From the NCBI GenBank assembly GCA_963422465.1, contig OY730171.1, positions 3,782,001 through 3,846,000 on the forward strand: a stretch of DNA of 64,000 nt. The letters are read 5' to 3'. A program made the position numbers and the translations under genes. This document shows positions 1 to 10,600 of the stretch, piece by piece; positions within the stretch are counted from its first letter, which is position 1; each line of letters opens with the position of its first letter. A model generated the notes under the pieces. It was given only the letters and a program-made list of their open reading frames with translations. It did no database searches and was not told the origin of the DNA. The DNA is from Lichina pygmaea. Taxonomy: Eukaryota > Ascomycota > Lichinomycetes > Lichinales > Lichinaceae.

Positions 1-800
1 AACCAACCAATGTTGTGAAAGCTTCGCTGTTGACGCTTTTCTCTTTTGGGACTGAACAGGGCCATGGAGGCCTGGACACCTTTGTCCAGGGAGACCGCTC
101 TCTTGCAAACTCCACCAGTGTGTGGTTGTCTAGCGATTGACGGAGAACTCGGTTTCTCCCTGTGTGTATATATATCTGGTGGTCTCAAGATAAAGAAGAT
201 ACCTGAGTCCATGAACTTTCATCTTCTTCTAGGGTGTTAGAGTGTCGCTGTTGACACTGTTTTCACTTAGGACTGACGCACGTCATGGAGGCTTGGAAAC
301 CAAGTCTGCTCATTCCTAGTCATATTTGGCTGGAACCTGAAGCTCCCCGTCGAGATGTACACCGATACATCCAAGCTTACCCCTGGCTGATACTTCAGCC
401 AAGTTCAAAGATGAGAAGAAAAATTGTTGCGGTACGACTTTTTTTGTGTTCTCTGCCGCAGAGAAAAATTGCAACACCTACCGGTATCGGATGAAGCTGA
501 GGCATTGTTGCGGCCGCAGGCAGGGCTAGGGCCTGGCCAGCCTTACCGTAGTCAGCTGTTAGTCAGCTTAGCTAGACGGGCTTATAGCCCTCGAGCCCAA
601 GAGGGCCTCAATGGACATTATCTTCTTCTCTCTCTGAGCAGGCCGATGCCTTTGTAGCTCCAGCAGCCATGGTGGATTTCGCAACTATATACCAGCACTT
701 CTTCAAGACTACGGAGGTTCACAGGTCTCCTTGCTGACCGTCGAACTAGAGTGTGTTCTGACAGCACTATTAGCCACGATCTTATATTCTCCACTACGGT
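1..800. repeat. Degenerate duplicated segment, no gene
   Basis: No convincing coding region is seen. Two stretches, about 24-75 and 245-298, read alike: both start with CGCTGTTGAC and both end with CATGGAGGC and TGG. This points to an old duplication about 220 bases apart. The short open frames here have no recognisable motif. The segment may be the edge of a larger repeat that begins outside the window. The last bases (801-814) are the target-site duplication of the LINE fragment that follows. Confidence 0.4.
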
Positions 801-814
801 ACCGTACGGAAGTA

Positions 815-1994
815 TGTATGTATGTATTCCTACTCCATTCTAAAACTAGGTAGGCTAGATTATGCTGGGAAGACTATATAGTTGGTAAGGAAAACCTCAG
901 GTCACATCTACATGACCAAGGGCGAAAAACCTCCCCTGCGGCCCCTAGGCGGTGGCCATCCAGTCGAGTCGCTATGAACTGGTGGATGACTGCGCTGCAG
1001 TCAGGCAGGGGGAAGCTGATCTTGGACCAAGGAAAACTGGGGGAGAAGGTTCAGCTGAAGGAACCACGTTGTCAGGGCGGTGGCGGCCCGGGGGTTAGAG
1101 GTTAGCTGCTGGAAGTCAGTGGTGGCAGCTGCCAGTCGCAACCACCTCTGTTCAATGTGAAATCTGGGGCAGTCCAGCACTATGTGTCGGGCTGTTTCTT
1201 GGTGCCATCCACAGGGGCAGGCCGGGGACTCGAAGCCGGGTACCCGGCAGGTGTGCAGGAAGCCTGCCAGTCCAATCTTCCCTGTGCAGATCTGGGTGAG
1301 TAAACTATTTTGTGGCCTCGGGAGATCGGCGTGGAGGCGGAGGGTCACTGCCTTGTACGGCATCTTCTCTGGTCTCCAGCCTCCGCCAGGGTCGGGGTCG
1401 GTGCTGCGGTGGGGGACTGGTGGGCCTCCTTTGAGTTCTTGCCAGTGATCCCAGCACTATTGCTCGGCCAGTTGGTACGCCTGCCACAGGGACTGTGCAG
1501 GTGGGCGCCTATCCGGCGGGTGGGTGGTTGCCGGGCAGGGGTTGTCTGACCATGGGGGAAGGCCCAGGTTTGTTGCAATGGACTCCAGGCGGCGTTGTTG
1601 TTGCCAGAGGATCCTCTTGGCCCAGTCGTGCTTCTGCCTCCGCTGGCGTGGGTCCGGGGGTGCGGTGGGGCCCGCGCTGTGGCCTGAGTTGGTCTTGTAG
1701 GCGGCGGCATGCAGTACTGATTTCCTGCCGGGCCCCGGAGGCTTCCATCCGAGCGCGGGCTTGGAGCTAGAGGCGCGCTATGTGGGCTTGTAGTGGGGGT
1801 ACGGCGGCTTCGTGTTCGAGTACAGGCCTGCTGGTGGCCTTAAAGGCGCCGGTGACTGCCCGGAGACACTGCTGTTGTACTCGTTCCAGGGGCTTGCCTA
1901 TCCAGTGTCGCTTTGCCGGTCGGAGGGTGCCATTGAGCGGGGCTCAGACTGTCGCGCCGTAGGTGAGGCATGGGCGTACCACCGCTGGGTAGAC
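815..1994 (-). mobile_element. Tad-like LINE relic, 5'-truncated
   Basis: This is the 3' end of a non-LTR retrotransposon on the minus strand. It is bounded by a perfect 14-base target-site duplication, ACCGTACGGAAGTA, at 801-814 and 1995-2008. From its 5' end it reads in pieces through the post-catalytic part of reverse transcriptase (PCLTYGA, then CLRAVTGAFKATS and VPPLQAHIARL). It ends with a zinc-knuckle-like C terminus (CPCG, then ETARHIVLDCP) whose frame stops at 1001. A Trp-to-stop change (TGG to TGA) and frame shifts break the reading frame. The 3' tail is a short CATA repeat at the left edge rather than poly(A). The same family recurs at 14530-16099. The assignment to a Tad-like clade rests on the C-terminal motif and the fungal setting. 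Confidence 0.75.
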
Positions 1995-2008
1995 ACCGTA
2001 CGGAAGTA

Positions 2009-2981
2009 CCGTACAACAAGCTTGATAAAATCACAGTACAGCACCAAGCCCCTGATCCCATGACTCAGTATTGGAAGATGGCCAGGACTATCATAGTCAA
2101 AGTCAAGACATCTGACACCTCTTCAAGGGAAAGACTGGAGGACAAGTCCTCCAATATATTTTTTTTCGCACAGCTACTGTACAGCTTATCGAGCAGTTAG
2201 ACTAGGTTTTCATTGACAAGGCCCATCTTGTCCCGACAACAAGCAGCTATCAACTCTCGATGACTCTACTCCACAGGCTTCGACCCCTCAAGTCTCAATC
2301 ATCACTCTTAGCATAACTCTCCAACCCACACTCATCCAAGATTCCCGCATAAGCATGGATATGGCTTGTCCGACTGTTGTTCACTCCAGTGCCGACCAGC
2401 TGAATCCGAACTGTTCAGCTCAGCTTGGTACACCCCAAGGAATATGGAGGTCAGACATCAACAGTACATGTAATTGGGAGGGGGGGGGGGGTACAGTCTA
2501 GTGGGAACCATCAATCAGTCAACACTTCGTTCCAAGCACTAGAAGCGCTTTGTCCCAATAGGCATAAAGGTGTGCACGGGCAATCCTACACCTCGAGTCG
2601 TTGAGCGATGAAGCAAGACACCTCCATGAATGTATGCCTACACATGATCCTGCCGTCGACCAACTATCCGAACATAACTAGATGTTGAATCGACAGAAAA
2701 AGAGGGCTGGATGGGACTTGATCCACATCTGAGCTGTACAACAACAAACTGTTCCCATGTGGTTGGACAGATGTGGCGATGACGACTACGACGACTACGT
2801 AATGTAGGTACCACTGCTCCTCCCCTGGACAGAACAGGAAAGAGAATGACATGCTGTTCCTCTTTGTTTTTTTGGGATGCTTCTTACATACAGTACATGC
2901 CGACATACGGGGTAAGGATACTCCTAACTGTCGCAATGACATGGATCATTGATGGGAATCATGAGCGCCGATTCTCCCAGG

Positions 2982-3037
<56 letters not shown>

Positions 3038-3163
3038 CATCTCGTGACCCAGTTCGTCAGTCAATAAAGGTCGCTGTTGCCCGCTTCCTCGTGCTCTGCT
3101 CTTCGTTGACAGATCGGTGATATCCTTTCCCTCCAATCCCCCGCCCTCTTGAAATGGAAAAGC
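2009..3163. other. Non-coding spacer
   Basis: No gene is recognised between the LINE fragment and the forkhead stop codon. It holds a run of eleven or more G near 2479-2490 and a CA microsatellite just downstream of the forkhead gene. The 3' untranslated region of the forkhead gene should lie in its right part. Confidence 0.5.
2991..3036. repeat. CA dinucleotide microsatellite
   Basis: Twenty-three perfect CA units lie about 130 bases beyond the forkhead stop codon, probably in or near its 3' untranslated region. Confidence 0.95.
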
Positions 3164-5488
3164 TCAACAACGCGTGGTCGAATTTCGTCCCAAGTTTGGT
3201 CGAGAAGCCGCGCCGGACGCCCCTCGCGACGATGTTTCCCAGACGGAGCCCAGGATATTGTTGGTGGCTTTCTTTTCCATACAATCGTCGTCCCCGCCGT
3301 CGTCTAGGTCGACGAGGTCGTCCACGAGGAGGCTTCCGACAAAGACATTCTCTTGGCGGAACAAAGCGGTCGAACCTCGACGTCGTGGCGTCGGCGACTT
3401 GCTCGGCGAGCGCGATAAGGCCGGCGAGCGCAGGAACGGAAACTTTGGCAGAGGCGTCGCGTTCAAAGACGCGCCTCCCGCCGCGGCGGCAACGTTGGTG
3501 CGGTGGCCTGTGATGTCGGCCAGGATGTTGGCGCTCGTCCTGGCTCGGTCGAGCCGCGGCCGCTTGACGACGCACAGCTTCTCCGGCGACGCCGCCGGGC
3601 TGAGTCGTGGCGTGAAATCGAGGACGGGACTGTCGCTGAAGATGTTGAAATCGTCCGCTAGCCTGTCAGCGTCGACCTCGTCCCCGACGCCGTACTGGTC
3701 GTCCTCCAGGTTGAACGCCGGGCTCCAGGGCAACTCGTCCGTCAACGTGCCGAGCTGTCGCACGGGGGATCCGACCAGCTGACGGATCCGGTTGCGATGG
3801 TTGCGCAGGTTAGTGTTGGGCGAGACTGACGGCGGTGGAGGCGGCTTCGTTGGCACCTTGAAGGTCGTCGCCGGTGTTCGCGGCGGCAGACGCAAGCGGT
3901 TGTCGACGACGCGGGTCGGGGACGACGACGGGAGTGCCGGCCCGCCGCGGCCGCGGCCGCCGCTGCGCGGGTACAGTACCGAGCGAAGCACGGTGGGGCT
4001 GTCGTTCGAGGTGCGGCGCGTTCGCGCAAGCTCCTCTTCGGCCCGGCCGCTGTTGGTGCGCGGTCGATCGAGCTCGGCCTCGGACGTGAGGAGCGCCGCC
4101 ATGGCGTTGGGACGCAGAGCCGACGAGTCGAGGGACGACAAGTAACCGCTGTCCTGCATGGCCCGGGACTTGCGCTTGCGCGACCAGCTCGAGGGGAACG
4201 GCAGGCGCCGGGCCGAGGGCGGCGTCGCGTCACGGGCCGTCTGGAGACGCGAGACGGCGGCCGGAGGTGACGATGCGATCATGCGCGGCGGCGGTGGCGG
4301 CGGCGGCGGGGATGATTTCACGAGGCGAGACGAGGGCGAGGGATCCACGCCGTCTGTTGCTGGGTCCTGATCGCGGCTAGCCCTGTCCGACGCGGAGATG
4401 GTTGCGTCGGACGATAATTCGTCACGAGAGGTGCGCGGCGGTACAGGAGCCGGTCGCCTCGGCGCAAGTCGGCCGGTGGATGCCGCGGCATTGAGAGAAG
4501 CAGTGGCGGTAGCGGCAGCGTTCTCGCTGCGACCATGGCTGGCGGGACGACGACCATCCGACGCGGCGGGTACGGACGACGGAGGAGGTGGCGGAAGAGC
4601 GGCGGGTGCGACGCCGAGCGGGAGTGGGCGCCGACCCTGCTTCTCCTTGAGGAAGTGGCTTTCGCAGCCGGGCGCGATGAGCCAGTAGTTGCCCTTGCCG
4701 GGGTCGTCCTTGGGGCGCTCGCGCTTGACAAAGGCCTTGTTAAGGCTCAGGTTGTGCCGGATGCTGTTCTGCCAGCCCGTCTCAACGGTGCGGTAGTACG
4801 CGAAGGAGTCGGAGATCCACTTGTAGATATGGGCCAGCGTGAGACGACGGTTCGGGGCGCGCAGGATGGACATGCCGATCAGCATCGCGTAGCTGTAAGG
4901 TGGCTTGTTGCCGTCGTCCTCGACGGGGGGCATGTCGGCCGGGTCGGGGATGTGCATCTCGACGGGCTCCTCGACCCGTGCTCGTTTCGGCTGTCGATCG
5001 CGAACGTGACCGGCATCCTGGGGTGACCGCTTGGCCGACGGGTTCGGACCCTGACCGGGGCCCGACAACATCATGGCGTGCGCGTTCTCCTTGTCCGTCG
5101 GAAGGATGGTCTGGAAGGTGGTGAAGAGGGGCTGTTGCGGTCGGGCCATGGCCGAGACAGGCAACGTTGAGGGAGCGCATCTCTTCTGGGGAGAGTCCGT
5201 CGCGACCCCGGCCACGATCGGTGGCGGGATTGTGACATCGGGCCGCTTCGTCGACGGAACTTTAGGTGGAGAGCCGGACGGATGGGATTTCTTGAGCGGT
5301 GAGGGCTCGACGGGGCCAGCCGGAGGGGGCGCAAAGTTCAAGGGCCCGCCGGCCGGTGTGTTGTGTATCGGGCGTAGAGGTGCGAGCGCGGGCGAGGGGG
5401 CATTCAAAGGAGAGGACCGTCGATGATCCGACGGGGAAACCGGATCCTGGTATATCTGCAACGGTGGAGGCCGACCGGTTGACGCCAT
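3164..5488 (-). CDS. Forkhead transcription factor, Sep1/Hcm1-like
   Basis: A 774-residue single-exon gene. The forkhead (winged helix) DNA-binding domain spans about residues 195-282. It opens with KPPYSYAMLIGMSIL, has helix 3 as WQNSIRHNLSLNKAFVK, and has wing residues GKGNYWLIAPG. The N-terminal 190 residues are Pro/Ser-rich, with short motifs near residues 8-14 (PPLQIYQ) and 39-45 (RPIHNTP), plus a basic patch (RQPKRARV) just before the domain. The C-terminal 490 residues are low-complexity, with Pro, Ser and Arg runs typical of a disordered regulatory tail. No FHA domain is seen, so it resembles the Sep1/Hcm1 type of cell-cycle forkhead factor rather than Fkh1/Fkh2. That sub-assignment is inference. 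The start at 5488 is the first Met before the conserved N-terminal motifs. It is transcribed away from the myosin gene across a shared 2.1-kb spacer. Role: nuclear sequence-specific transcription regulator. Confidence 0.9.
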   Translation of the reverse strand: MASTGRPPPLQIYQDPVSPSDHRRSSPLNAPSPALAPLRPIHNTPAGGPLNFAPPPAGPVEPSPLKKSHPSGSPPKVPSTKRPDVTIPPPIVAGVATDSPQKRCAPSTLPVSAMARPQQPLFTTFQTILPTDKENAHAMMLSGPGQGPNPSAKRSPQDAGHVRDRQPKRARVEEPVEMHIPDPADMPPVEDDGNKPPYSYAMLIGMSILRAPNRRLTLAHIYKWISDSFAYYRTVETGWQNSIRHNLSLNKAFVKRERPKDDPGKGNYWLIAPGCESHFLKEKQGRRPLPLGVAPAALPPPPPSSVPAASDGRRPASHGRSENAAATATASLNAAASTGRLAPRRPAPVPPRTSRDELSSDATISASDRASRDQDPATDGVDPSPSSRLVKSSPPPPPPPPRMIASSPPAAVSRLQTARDATPPSARRLPFPSSWSRKRKSRAMQDSGYLSSLDSSALRPNAMAALLTSEAELDRPRTNSGRAEEELARTRRTSNDSPTVLRSVLYPRSGGRGRGGPALPSSSPTRVVDNRLRLPPRTPATTFKVPTKPPPPPSVSPNTNLRNHRNRIRQLVGSPVRQLGTLTDELPWSPAFNLEDDQYGVGDEVDADRLADDFNIFSDSPVLDFTPRLSPAASPEKLCVVKRPRLDRARTSANILADITGHRTNVAAAAGGASLNATPLPKFPFLRSPALSRSPSKSPTPRRRGSTALFRQENVFVGSLLVDDLVDLDDGGDDDCMEKKATNNILGSVWETSSRGASGAASRPNLGRNSTTRC

Positions 5489-7633
5489 TGCGGAGTGAGA
5501 CGCGGACGCTCAACGGCCAAAGGCCACGAAATTCGACGCGTCGAGGACGATCGTGCCGACGACGTTGGTCCTCAAGGGCCACGACCTAGTTGCCTTTCGG
5601 ACGCGATGGCTGCTGTAGCTGGCGACGACGCCGGTAAAGTGGGTTCGAGATGACAGCGCTGGATCGGACCGTGGAACCAACTATGGTGATGTCAATGTCA
5701 ATGCCAATGTCAATGCCGATGTCGAATGCGAATTTCGTGGCTGAAGATGGTGATGATGATGAGACAGCATCGACGATATCGAAAGCTCCCAAGTTTCTCG
5801 TTGTGAGACAAGATGAACTGAGGTGAGCACAATCGAACGGAGAAGAGGGGTTGAGAGGGGAAGTGGCAGTGGATATCGGGAAGGAGGATGGGAGGCGTTT
5901 TCCAAGGAAAGGATACGAGAGCGGAGAAGAAGGAGACGACCGTGGTACGGGTGTCCACTGTCGACGCGCCACGTAACATCAGGGGTGCATTAGAAGTCGC
6001 GCTAGCCAGGACTTTTGTCGCCAATCTCACCGGCGCGCGGACAAGGATTGGTGCCGACAGGGGCAACAACGGATGTGGCTCAAAAGTCTGATATGACGCT
6101 CGCAAAACGCGTTCGTTGAAGCGACGCGTTTCGACCGCGACTTGATATCTCGTGGGCGTCACGGGTCATCGGTTGACAGTCGTGCCAGTCTTGGACAAGT
6201 ACGTGATGTAGAATGTGGATACTCAGCGTGGAAAAAGCAGCATAGGCACGATAGGCACCCTATCTTAGTTGTCTAACTTACGTACAGTACGTACTGTGAA
6301 CAAAAGCTGAGCTAGTCACGTGTTCCACTGTTAGCTTAGTCATGTGGTCAGGCTTATTCAGCACGAGTATACGTACAGGTACGAAGTACGCACGTGAGAA
6401 ATAGCCGTATTCAACCGGCAACATTGGTTTTAACCTGCCACTGCCTGCAACGCCCGCTTCTAACTTACGAGGAAGTCTCTCCACATCTCTGTGCTGGGTT
6501 GGGGACAGGAGTCTGCGGTGATGTACGAGGTACTTACCAACAAGCCGAATCTACGTATGTACGTACAGAAAAAACACATCACTCTTATTACTTTTGAATA
6601 AGTTTCAGAGCTCAGTTTACATAGCCATTCATGTCCAGTACGTATGTACGTAAGTACTCCGTACATACTCATGATACTGTACGAGTACAAGTACTAACGT
6701 ATGAAGACTTACGCCATGACACTGTAGAGGCAAGTCTCCACCGTACTGGAGTACCTAAGGCACGGTAAGGGTCCTTGCTTCGGCTACTCTCAGTAATTTT
6801 GAGCATTGGCCTGACTTCAGTACAACAGACTCCAATAGTCGTGGTATGTACTAGTACACCGGCATCTACGAGGTACGGCCCGGGTGAGCGCGGCTGTTTC
6901 AGGAGGGGGCAAACAGAAGCAGTTGCTACCGGTATACCTACGAGGTAAGGGTTACTGTACAGGGATGCCAGGGGATGAATCTCGCCTGCGCCGCCGTTCG
7001 ATATTACGAGTAGGCACTGCAGTACTCCGTACGCCCGTACATACGTACGTTACGTACCAGTAAGCCCATTGTTGGGCTGGCTCCGTGGGCTCATATCACA
7101 TCACTATTGTACGGAGTACAAGCGTAGACGTCAGATCAGGGGCCTCGAGCCTGCCTGCGGATTCTTCTATGATCGTCCTGAAGTGGATGGATGGATGGAC
7201 GGGACAGGGCTTGGATGTATCGGCAATCTTGAAGTTTTTTTTTGTCGTGACAGACAAACGGGTGAGTACAACAAGCGGGCGTCAGTACGGTATACATCTT
7301 TCTTCTTCCCGTGGAAGAAGTTTCCTCATCCGTTACCTCGTCGTCGTCGTCGTCGTCGTCGTCGATAGAACTGGACTGTACGAGGTAGATCGCGAGTGGG
7401 CAGCGCAACCTTAGAAGTCCACCGAATGCGCCTGGCTTCTCGGCTTACCGGAAGGCCCTGTCTTCGGAGTTCGGCTTCGTGACGGCTCGGACCGAAAGAA
7501 GCCCCCTCTGGACCGTCCGTTGTTGGCTAGACGTGGCCATGTTTCGCCGCTCCTGCTGAAGCTGGATTTCCTCTTGCGCCTGCTCAACGTCAAGGGTAGG
7601 ACGTAGCAAAACGACCCTGCTCCCGACCCGACG
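5489..7633. promoter_or_regulatory. Divergent spacer between forkhead and myosin genes
   Basis: Both flanking genes start at the edges of this 2.1-kb spacer, so it must hold both promoters and 5' leaders. No protein gene is seen. The forkhead-proximal part holds an imperfect hexanucleotide array (TGTCAA type, about 5693-5728). From about 6170 to 7060 the sequence is crowded with GTAC, TACGTA and CGTACG palindromes, for example GTACAGTACGTACTG near 6283 and CGTACATACGTACGTTACG near 7036. A GTC triplet array lies at about 7341-7365. The palindromes may be protein-binding sites or relics of a repeat; nothing here decides which. Confidence 0.55.
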
Positions 7634-10600
7634 ATGGCGCATCTCTACGACGTCGGCACGGCCGTGTGGCAGCCGGACCCGACCGAGGGATGGATCGGCT
7701 CGGAGGTGGAAGAGAGGATCGTCAAAGGCGAGAAAGTGAAGCTGGTGTTTAGATTGGCAAACGACGAGGTAGAGGGTCCACACCACCGTCCTCTGGCATG
7801 CGGTGGCTTGCTGACCGCCGCTGTCTAGACCCGGACCTTGGAGACGACGGTGTCGGCGCTGGAAGACCGCAACCATGCGTCCAACCCTCCTCTCATGAAC
7901 CCAGCCATACTCGAAGCTACCGACGATCTGACCAACCTCTCCTACCTCAATGAGCCGGCAGGTGAGCAATGGCCCCTCGGCATCGAGGAAGGAACCCCCC
8001 GCCGTCCTAACGATGCCGCAGTCTTACATGCGATTCGGTTACGGTACAACAACCACAAGGAGATCTACACCTACAGCGGCATCGTCCTCATCGCGACCAA
8101 TCCATTTGCGCGCGTGGACTCGCTGTACGTGCCGGGCATGGTTCAGGTCTATGCGGGCAAGCAGAGATCGACCCAGGCTCCGCATCTCTTCGCCATCGCC
8201 GAGGAAGCATTTGCGTATGCGATCCCCGCCACGCAAGATGGATCGACGTTGATGGATCGACTGACGTCGGGTCTTTCAGGGACATGCTTCGTGATGGCAA
8301 GAACCAGACCATCGTCGTGTCAGGAGAATCCGGAGCCGGTAAGACGGTCAGCGCCAAGTACATCATGAGGTACTTCGCCACGAGAGACTCGCCCGAGAAC
8401 CCCGGGAAGAGGTCCAAGGGCAGGGCCGACGCCATGAGTGAGACCGAGGAGCAGATCCTCGCGACGAACCCTGTCATGGAGGCCTTTGGCAACGCCAAGA
8501 CGACGCGGAACGACAACTCGTCCAGGTTCGGCAAGTACATCGAGATCATGTTCGACAAGGCCCGGGGCATCATCGGGGCCAAGATTCGAACCTACCTCCT
8601 CGAGCGGTCGCGGCTGGTGTTCCAACCGCTCAAGGAGCGCAACTATCACATCTTCTATCAGCTCGTCGCCGGCGCGACCGACTCGGAACGGGAACGACTG
8701 GGGCTGCTGGCCGTCGAGCACTTCGACTACCTCAACCAGGGTGGCTCTCCCTCCATCGACGGCGTCGACGATCGAGCCGAGTTCGACGCGACACGGGCCT
8801 CGCTGGGCAAGATCGGGGTCTCGCACGACAGCCAGGCCGAGATCTTCCGTATCCTCGCCGCGCTGCTGCACCTGGGCAACGTCAAGATCGGTGCCGCCCG
8901 CACCGACGCCACCCTCTCGCCCGACGAGCCCTCCCTCGTCCGAGCCTGCGCCTTGCTGGGCGTCGACGCCTCGGCCTTCGCGAGGTGGACCGTCAAGAAG
9001 CAGCTCGTGACCCGGGGCGAGAAGATCATGTCGAACCTGACGCAGCAGCAGGCCACCGTCGTGCGAGACTCCGTCGCCAAGTTCATCTACTCGAGCCTGT
9101 TCGACTGGCTCGTCGACATCATCAACCGCAGCCTCTCGACCGACGCGGTGCTCGAGCGGGTCAACACCTTCATCGGCGTGCTCGACATCTACGGCTTCGA
9201 GCACTTTGCCAAGAATTCCTTCGAACAGTTCTGCATCAACTTCGCCAACGAGAAGCTGCAGCAGGAGTTCAACCAGCACGTCTTCAAGCTCGAACAGGAG
9301 GAGTACTTCCGCGAGCAGATCGACTGGAAGTTCATCGACTTCTCCGACAACCAACCCTGCATCGACCTGATCGAAGGCAAGATGGGCGTGCTGTCGCTGC
9401 TCGACGAGGAATCGCGCCTGCCGATGGGCTCGGACGACCAGTTCGTCACCAAGCTGCACCACCACTTCGCCGCCGACAAGCACGCCTTCTACAAGAAGCC
9501 ACGCTTCGGCAAGTCCGCCTTCACCGTCTGCCACTACGCCATCGACGTCACGTACGAGTCGGAAGGCTTCATCGAGAAGAACCGGGACACCGTCCCGGAC
9601 GAGCACATGGACGTGCTGACGCATTCGACCAACGTCTTCCTCAAGGAGGTCCTCGCCGCCGCCTCCGCCGTCCGCGACAAGGACTCGGCCGCGGCCGGGA
9701 CGATGCGCGTCGCCGGGGCCGGGCCCGGTCGCCGCATCGGCGTCGCCGTGAACCGCAAGCCGACGCTCGGAGGCATCTTCAAGTCGTCGCTGATCGAACT
9801 CATGAACACGATCAACTCGACCGACGTGCACTACATCCGCTGCATCAAGCCGAACGAGGCCAAGGAAGCCTGGAGGTTCGAAGGGCCGATGGTGCTGAGC
9901 CAACTTCGGGCCTGCGGCGTGCTCGAGACGGTTCGGATCAGCTGCGCCGGATACCCGACGAGGTGGACGTACGAGGAGTTCGCGCTGCGGTACTACATGC
10001 TCGTTCCGTCGTCGCGCTGGACGTCCGAGATCCGGTCCATGGCCGACGCGATCCTCCGGACGGCCTTCGGCCCGGAGGACGAGGACGGCATCGACAAGTA
10101 CCAGCCCGGCCTGACCAAGATCTTCTTCCGAGCCGGCATGCTCGCCTACCTCGAGAACCTGCGCACGACGAAGCTGAACCAGTGCGCCGTCATGATCCAG
10201 AAGAACCTCCGCTGCAAGTACTACCGGCGGAAGTACGTCGAGGCCCGTCGCTCGATCGTCGACTTCCAGGCCTTGACCAGGGCGCACCTGGCGAGGATAC
10301 AGGCGCAAGAGGCGCGGACGACCAGGGCCGCGACGACGATCCAGAGCGCATGGCGAGGACAACGGCAACGCAAGGATTACGGCCGCACCCGACGCAGCGT
10401 CATCCTCGCGCAGGCCGTCGCGAGAGGTTTCACGCGCCGTCGCATCATCCAAGAGACGAGGGTCGGGAACGCGGCCAGGACGATCCAGCGGACGTGGAGG
10501 TCGTGGCGACAGCTGCGCTCGTGGCGCCTGTACCGCCGGAAGGTGGTCCTCATCCAGAGCGTCTGGAGGGGCAGGAGCGCACGACGGACCTACAAGAAGA

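Noticed and set aside
5586-6162. Overlapping open frames upstream of the forkhead gene with Asp/Ile and Ser/His runs
   Set aside because: Low-complexity translations of an imperfect hexanucleotide array and His/Ser codon runs; no motif and no splice signals tie them to the forkhead gene. More likely leader or promoter sequence.
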